This document shows, piece by piece, positions 56,990-64,000 of a stretch of DNA of 64,000 nucleotides. The notes beneath the pieces are model-generated. The model made no database searches. It was not told where the DNA came from and saw only the letters and a list, made by a program, of their open reading frames with translations. Source of the stretch: [Mycobacterium] nativiensis (GTDB taxonomy: Bacteria; Actinomycetota; Actinomycetes; Mycobacteriales; Mycobacteriaceae); contig NZ_CP083986.1 in assembly GCF_020172685.1 (NCBI RefSeq), positions 5,050,444 through 5,114,443 of the forward strand, read 5' to 3'. Each line of letters opens with the position of its first letter. The first letter of the stretch is position 1. A program made the translations under genes and the position numbers.

Positions 56990-57092
56990 CCCTCGCCCGC
57001 TGGCCTTTTCGCCAGACACCGATCGTCGGCGGTGCCATGATCAGCTGCAGTGCACCATCGTTTTCAAAGTCCACGACGCAAAGGACGACAAC

Positions 57093-58274
57093 ATGGGTGA
57101 GCGGGTCATCGACCGGGTGATGGGCATCGCCGACCAGCTGCGTGAGCAGGCCGGCGAGGCGGAGAAGATCGGCCGGCTGACCGATCAGACGGTCAAGGCG
57201 ATGAAGGACGCCGGCTCGATCCGCCTGTTGCAGTCAGCCGAACACGGCGGATATCAGGCGCATCCCCGCGAGTGGGCCGAGACCGTGATGGCCACCGCGG
57301 CGCTGGACCCCTCGGCGGGTTGGATCAACGGCGTCGTCGGCGTGCATCCCTACCAGCTGGCCTACGCCGATCCGCGGGTCGGCGAGGAGATCTGGGCCGA
57401 GGACGTCGACAGCTGGATGGCCTCTCCGTATGCGCCGCAGGGCGTGGCCAAACCTGTCGACGGCGGCTACCTGTTCAACGGCCGGTGGGGGTTCAGCTCC
57501 GGCACCGACCACTGCGACTGGATCATTCTCGGCGCCATGGTCGGCGACGCGGACGGTGTCCCGGTCATGCCGCCGGCCATTCTGCACATGATCCTGCCCC
57601 GCACCGACTACGAGATCGTCGACGACTCCTGGGATGTGGTGGGGCTACGCGGAACCGGCTCCAAGGACGTCATCGTCAAAGACGCGTTCGTCCCTGACTA
57701 TCGCACGATGGACGGCCTGAAGGTGATGGATGGCAGCGCCCAACGCGAAGCCGGAATGACCGACCCGCTGTATCTGATGCCGTGGTCGACGATGTTTCCG
57801 CTCGGCATCTCCTCGGCCGTCATCGGCATCGCCGAGGGCGCCCTGGCCGCTCATCTGGATTATCAGCGGGCGCGTGTCAGCGCCACCGGGACCGCGATCA
57901 AAGACGATCCCTACGTGATGTATGCGATCGGCGAGGCGGCCGCCGACATCAACGCCGCCCGACAGGAACTGCTGGCCAACGCCGACCGGATCTACGACAT
58001 GGTCGCCGCCGGCAAGGAGGTGACCTTTGCCGACCGCGCCGCGGGACGCCGCACCCAGGTTCGTGCCGTGTGGCGCGCGGTGAGCGCCGTCGATGAGATC
58101 TTCGCCCGCTCGGGCGGCAACGCGTTACGGATGGACAAACCGCTGCAACGGTATTGGCGCGACGCGCACGCCGGGCTCAATCACGCGATCCATGTGCCCG
58201 GCACCACGTTCCACGCTTCGGCGCTGAGTTCATTGGGCATCGAGCCACAGGGCCCGCTGCGGGCCATGATCTGA
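57093..58274 (+). CDS. acyl-CoA-dehydrogenase-fold flavin monooxygenase (HsaA/DszC-like)
   Basis: 393 residues: N-terminal helices with LTDQTVKAMKDAGSIRLLQS and EHGGYQAHPREWAETVMATA, a middle beta domain (GRWGFSSGTDHCDWIILGAM, VVGLRGTGSKDVIVKDAFVP) and a C-terminal Acyl-CoA_dh_2 bundle ending LNHAIHVPGTTFHA. It lacks an acyl-CoA dehydrogenase base pattern and fits the reduced-flavin-using two-component hydroxylases of aromatic or steroid breakdown. AAAGGA precedes the ATG. It follows the SDR by 103 bases. A flavin reductase partner is not nearby. Confidence 0.85.
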   Translation: MGERVIDRVMGIADQLREQAGEAEKIGRLTDQTVKAMKDAGSIRLLQSAEHGGYQAHPREWAETVMATAALDPSAGWINGVVGVHPYQLAYADPRVGEEIWAEDVDSWMASPYAPQGVAKPVDGGYLFNGRWGFSSGTDHCDWIILGAMVGDADGVPVMPPAILHMILPRTDYEIVDDSWDVVGLRGTGSKDVIVKDAFVPDYRTMDGLKVMDGSAQREAGMTDPLYLMPWSTMFPLGISSAVIGIAEGALAAHLDYQRARVSATGTAIKDDPYVMYAIGEAAADINAARQELLANADRIYDMVAAGKEVTFADRAAGRRTQVRAVWRAVSAVDEIFARSGGNALRMDKPLQRYWRDAHAGLNHAIHVPGTTFHASALSSLGIEPQGPLRAMI

Positions 58275-58283
58275 GCGGTATCG

Positions 58284-59537
58284 CTACCCGCGGGCCGGCG
58301 CCATCCGCTTGAGGGCCAGCCCGCCTTCGAACGGCCGATAGCCGAATCCGCCCGGGGACACATAGCCGGTGTCGCCCAGCGGTGTCGCGACTTCGGCGAC
58401 GGTCGGCCCGATCTCGGCGGCAACGGGCGCCAACGCATCCAGGTCGAACCGGTACAGCCGAGCGGCGTTGCCGCCCAGGATCTTGCGGCACTCGTCTGCC
58501 GTCCGGTCGTGCAACGCCCAACGGATCGCCAACTTGGAGTGCGGTGCGAAGCCTTCCTCGTGCGGATAATCGCTGCCCCACATGATGTGGTCGGCACCCA
58601 GGTAGTCGATCATCGACGACTCATAGGGCGTCAGCTCACTGGCCAGGTAGACATTCCGCCGGGCGTACTCGCTGGGCAGCAGCGTCATCTGGTCGACCGA
58701 CGACCCACCGAACATCCCATAGGTGCGGTTGTGCGCCTCGGTTTTCATCATCGGCACCATGACGTCGAGCAGCATCAGCTGCTGCTGCACCCACATTGTG
58801 CCCTGCTCGGTCGGCACGAACCGCAGCGTCGGATACCGCTCGAAGACGCCGGCGAGGATCAGGTGACTCAGAGTGCGCTGGGCCCACAGCGCCATCTCGG
58901 TGATCAACACCGCGTTGGAGGCCGGCTGATCCATCGGCATCTCGGGGCTGCCGGCCCCGGCGTGCTGCACCACCGTCAGGTCGAACTCCGCGCACAACGC
59001 CCAGATCGGCTCGTAGCGGGTGTGAAACAGCGGGGCCACCTGCGGATCGCCCGGCGACACGGCTGGGATGAGCACGCCGCCGAAGCAGGCCTGCGAAGCA
59101 CCCCAGCGAATCTCCTGGCACGCCAACTCGATGTCGTTGGGGAATATCTGAATCAGCCCGCGCCGCCGGGCCGGGGCCAACGCACAGAAGTCCACCTGCC
59201 AGCGGTTGTGGGCCTGCACACCGGCCCACCGCTTTTCGAACTCGTCGCGGGTTCGGGGCGCTCTGATGGTGATGTTGGGAGTGGTCGGGAAGAACGGCGG
59301 AACGGTGTTGGGCAGCAGCACCTCGGCGGCCACCCCGTCGGCGTCCATCTCCGAGATCCGCAGTTTGTGGTCCCAGTTCCGGCTGGCGGTCGCGACGATC
59401 AGGTCGTCGAAAGGGCTGCTGTATGTCTTAGCCCAGGAATCGAACTCTTCGTGCAACCGCACGGACAGATACGGTTTGTAGTCGTAGAGATCGGCCCCGG
59501 CGTGGGTGTCCGTCGAGATGACGACGTAGCGATCCAT
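58284..59537 (-). CDS. amidohydrolase_2 (ACMSD-like) protein 1
   Basis: 417 residues from the ATG at 59537 (GAGGAATTCACG before it). First metal motif Asp10-x-His12 (STDTHAG) where decarboxylases of the ACMSD group have HxH; later metal His in VVQHAGAG and Asp in MWGSDYPHEEG. The family uses one zinc ion for non-oxidative decarboxylation or hydrolysis. First, counting from the right end, it is the last of five consecutive minus-strand genes. It is convergent with the monooxygenase (9 bases apart). Confidence 0.83.
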   Translation of the reverse strand: MDRYVVISTDTHAGADLYDYKPYLSVRLHEEFDSWAKTYSSPFDDLIVATASRNWDHKLRISEMDADGVAAEVLLPNTVPPFFPTTPNITIRAPRTRDEFEKRWAGVQAHNRWQVDFCALAPARRRGLIQIFPNDIELACQEIRWGASQACFGGVLIPAVSPGDPQVAPLFHTRYEPIWALCAEFDLTVVQHAGAGSPEMPMDQPASNAVLITEMALWAQRTLSHLILAGVFERYPTLRFVPTEQGTMWVQQQLMLLDVMVPMMKTEAHNRTYGMFGGSSVDQMTLLPSEYARRNVYLASELTPYESSMIDYLGADHIMWGSDYPHEEGFAPHSKLAIRWALHDRTADECRKILGGNAARLYRFDLDALAPVAAEIGPTVAEVATPLGDTGYVSPGGFGYRPFEGGLALKRMAPARG

Positions 59538-59547
59538 CGTGAATTCC

Positions 59548-60816
59548 TCAGTTCTGCACCAGATCGGGGATCGGCTCGGCATCGGTGAGCCAGTGCCGGC
59601 CGGCCCGGCGGGCCGCCTCCCACTTGGGGATGCTCACGTCATCGTCCTGGCCGAGATCCAGCGGGCTAGGGCCGATGCGCTCGGCCAGCGGGGCCAGCGC
59701 TGCCGGATCGAAGTGGTACAGCTCGGCTGCGGCCAGGCCGAGCATCTGCCGGGTCTCGTCGATCGGAATGTCCCAGAAGGAGCGCTGCAGCCACTCGCGG
59801 GTGTGCGGCCACGTCCCTTCCGGGTGCGGGAAGTCGTTGCCCCACAACAGGTTGGACACACCGATCTCGTAGCGTCGGGCCAGCTCCCGACGTTCGGTGG
59901 TGGTGGCCCCGATGAAACAGTTCCGATCGAAGTAGGCCGACGGCGGCATCGTCAGATCGCCCTCCATGTGATGGCTCATCTTCTTGGCCGAATGCTCCCG
60001 CAGGAACCGGGTGTCCATCAGCCAGAGCAGGTCGTTGGCCCAGAACGCACCGCACTCGGTGACTCCCCAGCGCAGGCCGGGGAAGCGTTCGAACACCCCC
60101 GACCACAACGCGAACCACAACGGCCGGGCACCCCACCAGCGCACCTCGGTGACATAGATGCCCAGGTGCCCGCCGTACTCCTCCTGCGGGGCAGGACCGG
60201 AGTGGGTATGCACCGGCATCTGCAGGTCCTGACAGGCCGCCCAGACCTTGTCGTAGCGGCGGTCGTGGTACGGCGGGTAGCCGACCCAGCGCGCTGGGAT
60301 CAGGATGCCGCCCCGCAGTCCGGATTCCGCCGCGCGGGTGATCTCGGCGACCGCAGCGTCGACATCGGCCAGGATCGGCACCACCGCGACCCCGGCGCGC
60401 CGCTCGGGACTGTGGCTGCACAGTTCGGCCAGCCAGCGGTTGTGGGCCCGCGCACCGGCCATGGCGCGCCCCGGGTCGAGGTCGCCGGACTGGCCCAGCC
60501 CGGCCCCGAACGGTGCCCCGGCAACCCCGGTCACCGCATCGGCGTCGGGGAAGATGACCTCGCCGACCACCCCGTCACCGTCGAGTTCCCGGTCTCGCAG
60601 CGCCACATCCCATCCGCCGGCGATGCCCTCGCCGTGCTCGTCGAACCACTCTTGGGCGAACTCCTCGTCGATGAATCCTCCGGCTTGGGCCGCGGCGGTC
60701 TTCTCGGCCAGGTAGACCTCGAAGTCGTCCCGATATTCGGGGTCCACGTATTCGCGGTACCGCTCGGTCGGAAGCTCTGCGTGGGTATCGGCGGAGATGA
60801 TGAGATACGGGTTCAC
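59548..60816 (-). CDS. amidohydrolase_2 (ACMSD-like) protein 2
   Basis: 422 residues, GTG start with AAAGG upstream. Asp10/His12 (SADTHAE), His in PVHTHSG, Asp in LWGNDFPHPEG. It has a longer acidic N-terminal insertion (EYRDDFEVYLAEKTAAAQAG) than its neighbours. It lies 10 bases before protein 1 and 13 bases after protein 3, one operon. Paralogous but well diverged from both, suggesting different substrates rather than a recent duplication. Confidence 0.83.
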   Translation of the reverse strand: MNPYLIISADTHAELPTERYREYVDPEYRDDFEVYLAEKTAAAQAGGFIDEEFAQEWFDEHGEGIAGGWDVALRDRELDGDGVVGEVIFPDADAVTGVAGAPFGAGLGQSGDLDPGRAMAGARAHNRWLAELCSHSPERRAGVAVVPILADVDAAVAEITRAAESGLRGGILIPARWVGYPPYHDRRYDKVWAACQDLQMPVHTHSGPAPQEEYGGHLGIYVTEVRWWGARPLWFALWSGVFERFPGLRWGVTECGAFWANDLLWLMDTRFLREHSAKKMSHHMEGDLTMPPSAYFDRNCFIGATTTERRELARRYEIGVSNLLWGNDFPHPEGTWPHTREWLQRSFWDIPIDETRQMLGLAAAELYHFDPAALAPLAERIGPSPLDLGQDDDVSIPKWEAARRAGRHWLTDAEPIPDLVQN

Positions 60817-60829
60817 AGTTAACCTTTCG

Positions 60830-62044
60830 CTACCAGGTGCGTATGGGGTCGGGCTCGAAGACGGTGCTGCTCGCGTCGGCGGGCACCTGGGCCAGCGGTT
60901 CGGACACCTCGGCAACGGTCGGGCCGATGCGGTCGGCCAACGGCGCCAGCGCCGCCAGGTCGAAGCCGTAGACGGCTGCGGCGTTCCCGCCCAGCATCGC
61001 AGCCACTTCTGCTGCGGGGACGCCGGCGAAGGTGTAGCGCAACGCTTCCCGGGTGTAGCGACCGGTCCCTTCGTAGTGCGGGTAATCGCTGCCCCACATG
61101 ATCTTGTCGACGCCGATGGCGTCGCGCTCGGCGCACTCGACGGGTCGCATGAAGCTGGCGCCGACGTAGCACTGCCGAGACCAGTACTCGCTGGGTTGCA
61201 GGCTCAAGGATCCTGCGGTGGGCCCGGCAAAGCGGGCGATCGCCGAACCGGGCCGCGCGTACCGGGCTGCCGCGACGTCAAGTGAGTCCAGCGTCGCCGG
61301 TATCCACCCGGCGCCCTGCTCGGTGAAGACCACGGTCAGATCGGGGTGGCGATCCAGTGCGCCGGAGAAGATCAGGTGCCACAGCGCGCGGTGCGCGTAC
61401 CAGTGGGTCTCGTACACCCATACCGCGAACGAGCTGCCCCACCCGTCGGTCGGGGTCGGTCCGGCCGTGCCGCCGTGATGGTTGACCACCACGCCCGCCT
61501 CGTCGCAGGCCGCCCACAGCGGCGCCCAATGCTCGGCGTAGAGCTGCGGGATGGCGGCGCCGGGGGCAACCCCGGGCAGCAGCACCCCGCCGCGCAGCCC
61601 CAGTTCGGCGATCCGCGCGACTTCGGCGACGGCTTCGTCGAGGTCTTCGAGCATGATCTGGCCCACCCCGGCGCGCCGCTCGGGCGAGCGCGAGCAGAAG
61701 TCGGCCAGCCAGCGGTTGTGCGCCCGCAGCCCGGCCCAGCGCAGCTCGACCTCCCGGGCGGTCTCCGGGGGCGGGGCAGCCAGGCTCCCGCTCGGGAAGA
61801 AGGGCGGCACGGTGTTGGGATAGATGACCTCGCCGGCAACACCTTCGGAGTCCAGATCAGCGTTGCGCCGCTCGCTGTTCCAACTACGTTCTGCGTCAGG
61901 CTCGGTGAGGTCGCCGAACGGATTGACGTAAGTCTTTGCCCAACCGTCGAATTCGTCCCGAAAGCGCGGATCCAGGTACTCACGATAGTCCAGCAGGTCG
62001 GCACCGGCGTGGCAGTCGGCGGAGATGATGGTGTAGCGGTCCAT
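60830..62044 (-). CDS. amidohydrolase_2 (ACMSD-like) protein 3
   Basis: 404 residues from the ATG at 62044. Asp10/His12 (SADCHAG), His in VVNHHGGTAG, Asp in MWGSDYPHYEG. Closest in layout to protein 1 (both begin MDRY and share SERRNADLDS-like and GEVIYPNTVPPFFP segments). Four bases downstream of the decarboxylase-like gene's stop. Confidence 0.83.
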   Translation of the reverse strand: MDRYTIISADCHAGADLLDYREYLDPRFRDEFDGWAKTYVNPFGDLTEPDAERSWNSERRNADLDSEGVAGEVIYPNTVPPFFPSGSLAAPPPETAREVELRWAGLRAHNRWLADFCSRSPERRAGVGQIMLEDLDEAVAEVARIAELGLRGGVLLPGVAPGAAIPQLYAEHWAPLWAACDEAGVVVNHHGGTAGPTPTDGWGSSFAVWVYETHWYAHRALWHLIFSGALDRHPDLTVVFTEQGAGWIPATLDSLDVAAARYARPGSAIARFAGPTAGSLSLQPSEYWSRQCYVGASFMRPVECAERDAIGVDKIMWGSDYPHYEGTGRYTREALRYTFAGVPAAEVAAMLGGNAAAVYGFDLAALAPLADRIGPTVAEVSEPLAQVPADASSTVFEPDPIRTW

Positions 62045-62048
62045 GCGC

Positions 62049-62852
62049 TCAGACCGGCGCCGAGTCGGGTCTGGGGGCGGCGAGCAGGGCGACATCGTCG
62101 TAGCGTTGGTGCACGTAGGGCAGCAGCCATTCGGCCGGCACCCGCTCGGCGATGTGCCCCACCTGGACGGTACGGCGGCGACACCAAGTGATCGAGCAGA
62201 TTTCGCGGATCACGATGTCGGCCACCGGATCCAGCGGCGACTCACCCAAGTCGAGGGTGCCGTCGATGTTCTCCAGCACCTCGTAGTGCCGGTGGTATTC
62301 GCCGTAGACCAGGTGGGGGTCGGTGATGCCGTGGCCGTCGGGGGCGCGCAGGAACTTGAAGTAGAACTCGGTGTTCACCTGGTCGGCAGGCAACGCTGCC
62401 GGGCCCGTCACCCGGCCGGTCACTCCGATGAGCTGATGGCCCAGCCGGTCCACACCCGCGGTGACGCGATCACCGTCGCGCTGCACCTCGATGTGCGCGA
62501 TCTTCTTGGGCTCGCCGAAGGTTTCGCGGCCGCCGGTGACCGATTGTTCGGTGGACTGGGGCATGAACAGCGGGTAGTCGCCGTCGATGTCGCCGTGCCG
62601 GGCGGTCACCGAGAACACCGCCGAGGTGAACGTCGGCATGCCTTCGATTCGGACCCGCTGCAGCTGGACGCGCACCAGTGGTTCGGCCGCCGGCTGCAGC
62701 GGCCTCGGCAGCACGGCGGCGACGATGTCCGGATCGGTGCGGTAGGTGACCGTGACCGCCTCGGTGGCGATCGGCGCCCTGGTGGCATCGATCTCGTGGT
62801 CGACGCGCTCCTGCGGGGGCCGCGGGCCGTAGCGAACTGCGGTGGTGCTCAA
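62049..62852 (-). CDS. acetoacetate decarboxylase-like protein
   Basis: 267 residues from a TTG start behind GGAGGAACGCG. The fold signature is YPLFMPQSTEQSVTGGRETF followed by GEPKKIAHIEV, where the lysine pair matches the Schiff-base lysine region of acetoacetate decarboxylase. Many relatives lack decarboxylase activity and act as aldolase-dehydratases. The start overlaps the upstream SDR stop (TTGA), so the two are translationally coupled. Confidence 0.78.
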   Translation of the reverse strand: MSTTAVRYGPRPPQERVDHEIDATRAPIATEAVTVTYRTDPDIVAAVLPRPLQPAAEPLVRVQLQRVRIEGMPTFTSAVFSVTARHGDIDGDYPLFMPQSTEQSVTGGRETFGEPKKIAHIEVQRDGDRVTAGVDRLGHQLIGVTGRVTGPAALPADQVNTEFYFKFLRAPDGHGITDPHLVYGEYHRHYEVLENIDGTLDLGESPLDPVADIVIREICSITWCRRRTVQVGHIAERVPAEWLLPYVHQRYDDVALLAAPRPDSAPV

Positions 62853-63811
62853 CGCGTTCCTCCTTCGTCCGAGGTGCTCTCGGCATCCTGGCCCAGCACG
62901 TCGACCAGGTAGTCGGGCGCGCCGCGCGCCAGGATCGATGCCGCCTTGCCGGCCACCACCTGATCGGCGGGGGTGGGCGGCCCCATCATCCAGAAGCTGT
63001 CCGCCGCAAGTCCGTCCATCACCTGGTCGGCGATCGTGTCGAGCGGACTGAACTCGACACGCGCGCCGGCGGCCTCGAATCGGGCCACCACGGCGGCCAG
63101 GGTCGTCTCGGGCGCGCGGCGCTGCTGGGCAGCGGCGTAGCGATCCGGGCGATGCCGCCACGACTCCCAGATACCGGTGTTCAAGAAGCCGCCCGGGAAA
63201 AGGACGTGTGCCCGCACCCGGGTGCCGGTCATCTGCAGGTGGGTGTAGAGGCTTTCAGTCAGGCAGAGCACCGCGGCCTTGGTCATCGGATAGACGGCGG
63301 TGGCCGGCCCGCCCATGGCGCCCCGGGCGATCGGGGCGAACCCGCCGTTGCCCGAACAGGTGTTGACCACGTGCCCCTCGCCCTGCCCCAGCAGAATCGG
63401 CACGAACGCTTTGATGCCGTGGATGACGCCCAGCACATTGACGTCGATTCCCCACCGCCAATCGGCCAAGTCGTGCTCCCACATGTACCCCTCGGAGACC
63501 GCGCCGGTTCCGGCGTTGTTGCACACCACATGGACCGCACCGAAGCGATCGAGAGCAGCGTTGGCCAGTGCCTCGACCGAGGCGTAGTCGGTGACGTCGG
63601 TGACCACTCCGGCAACCTCGATCCCCTCGTCGGCGAGAGTCCGGGTCGCCTCCTTGAGCGGTTCGGCGAGGACGTCGGCGAGCACCACATTCATGCCCGC
63701 CCGGCCAAAACGCCGGCCCAGGGCTTGGCCGATGCCGCCGGCTCCCCCGGTCACCACCGCCGTTTTGCCTCGAAGGTCCGTCGCCACAGCTTGGGTAGAC
63801 ATTGTGGCCAT
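62849..63811 (-). CDS. SDR-family oxidoreductase
   Basis: 320 residues from the ATG at 63811 (an in-frame GTG at 63817 and ATG at 63802 are alternatives; none has a ribosome site, so it may be leaderless). NAD-binding TAVVTGGAGGIGQALGRRF, NNAGTGAVSEG, catalytic NTCSGNGGF and YPMTKAAVL. The C-terminal half is longer than classical SDRs. First gene of the five-gene minus-strand operon SDR-decarboxylase-like-three amidohydrolases. Confidence 0.85.
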   Translation of the reverse strand: MATMSTQAVATDLRGKTAVVTGGAGGIGQALGRRFGRAGMNVVLADVLAEPLKEATRTLADEGIEVAGVVTDVTDYASVEALANAALDRFGAVHVVCNNAGTGAVSEGYMWEHDLADWRWGIDVNVLGVIHGIKAFVPILLGQGEGHVVNTCSGNGGFAPIARGAMGGPATAVYPMTKAAVLCLTESLYTHLQMTGTRVRAHVLFPGGFLNTGIWESWRHRPDRYAAAQQRRAPETTLAAVVARFEAAGARVEFSPLDTIADQVMDGLAADSFWMMGPPTPADQVVAGKAASILARGAPDYLVDVLGQDAESTSDEGGTR

Positions 63812-64000
63812 CGTCACACGGTCGCGTATACCACCGCAATGAGTCGCACTATGCGACCACCGGGCTATCGTTCGTCAGTGTCAGGGTGAAGTGCCGCTTG
63901 TTGCGGTGGTTGGATCCTGATCACCTGGTGTCTGGCTCGTATCGTGCGTGCTGCCTTCGGGTTGGCGTTCATGCGTTTTGTCGGCACCGGGTGTGAAGGA
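63812..64000. other. right-edge non-coding DNA
   Basis: The last 189 bases hold no gene I can support. Base use is less G+C-rich than the neighbours. It contains the promoter side of the SDR operon and possibly the start of a divergent unit or mobile element beyond the window. Confidence 0.4.

Noticed and set aside
63818..64000. Possible insertion-sequence end at the right edge
   Set aside because: Base composition shifts slightly but no terminal inverted repeat, transposase motif or target duplication can be seen before the window ends.

Overview
The window is high-G+C DNA from a mycobacterium. The evidence is two PPE proteins, paired MmpS/MmpL systems, a secreted antigen 85 mycolyltransferase, an LdtMt1-type L,D-transpeptidase, a mycofactocin-type SDR and a cydABDC operon, all with close similarity (from memory) to M. 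tuberculosis proteins. Extra cassettes absent from M. tuberculosis point to a non-tuberculous species, perhaps of the M. terrae/Mycolicibacter group, but that placement is inference.

Bases 1-9,740: the end of an LLM-class oxidoreductase gene, a doubtful remnant, gltD-gltB (glutamate synthase), a divergent type I glutamine synthetase and a MinD-like ATPase (Rv3860-like). Bases 9,727-26,820 match the M. tuberculosis Rv0110-Rv0130 segment in inverted order: htdZ, a CoA-transferase family III/Mct-like enzyme, fbpC, a DUF1275 protein, pepA, two flavin split-barrel proteins, fusA2, a DUF2231 protein, ldtA, an unlisted two-cistron mini-operon of 26- and 59-residue proteins, a carboxylic acid reductase, an OafA-type acyltransferase and a rhomboid protease. 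Bases 26,862-30,995 hold a methyltransferase, two small secreted proteins and two PPE genes without PE partners.

Bases 31,204-46,167 form a mirror-image locus. A TetR gene diverges from mmpS-mmpL at the left. At the right, a TetR gene diverges from a small membrane protein-mmpS-mmpL operon that reads inward. Between them lie an FAD monooxygenase, a SnoaL-like protein, a mycothiol-isomerase-like protein, a Tat-exported protein, a short MMPL transporter and a methyltransferase. Both divergent promoters carry clear inverted repeats. Bases 46,236-52,289 are cydABDC (cytochrome bd oxidase and its ABC maturation factor). Bases 52,194-63,811 are a catabolic-looking cluster: 2-oxoglutarate dioxygenase, SRPBCC protein, N-acyl-D-amino-acid deacylase-like amidohydrolase, TetR, mycofactocin-type SDR, acyl-CoA dehydrogenase-fold monooxygenase, three tandem ACMSD-like amidohydrolases, an acetoacetate-decarboxylase-like protein and a second SDR.

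The most unusual feature is a 49-bp element present three times (16,524, 31,396 and 47,912), each time inside a protein-coding gene and keeping the frame open (fusA2, a TetR gene in reverse orientation, and cydB). Its 35-bp core is almost invariant, while its 7-bp terminal inverted repeats differ between copies with matched changes on both arms. This resembles the in-gene palindromic elements known in Rickettsia; I know of no description for mycobacteria.
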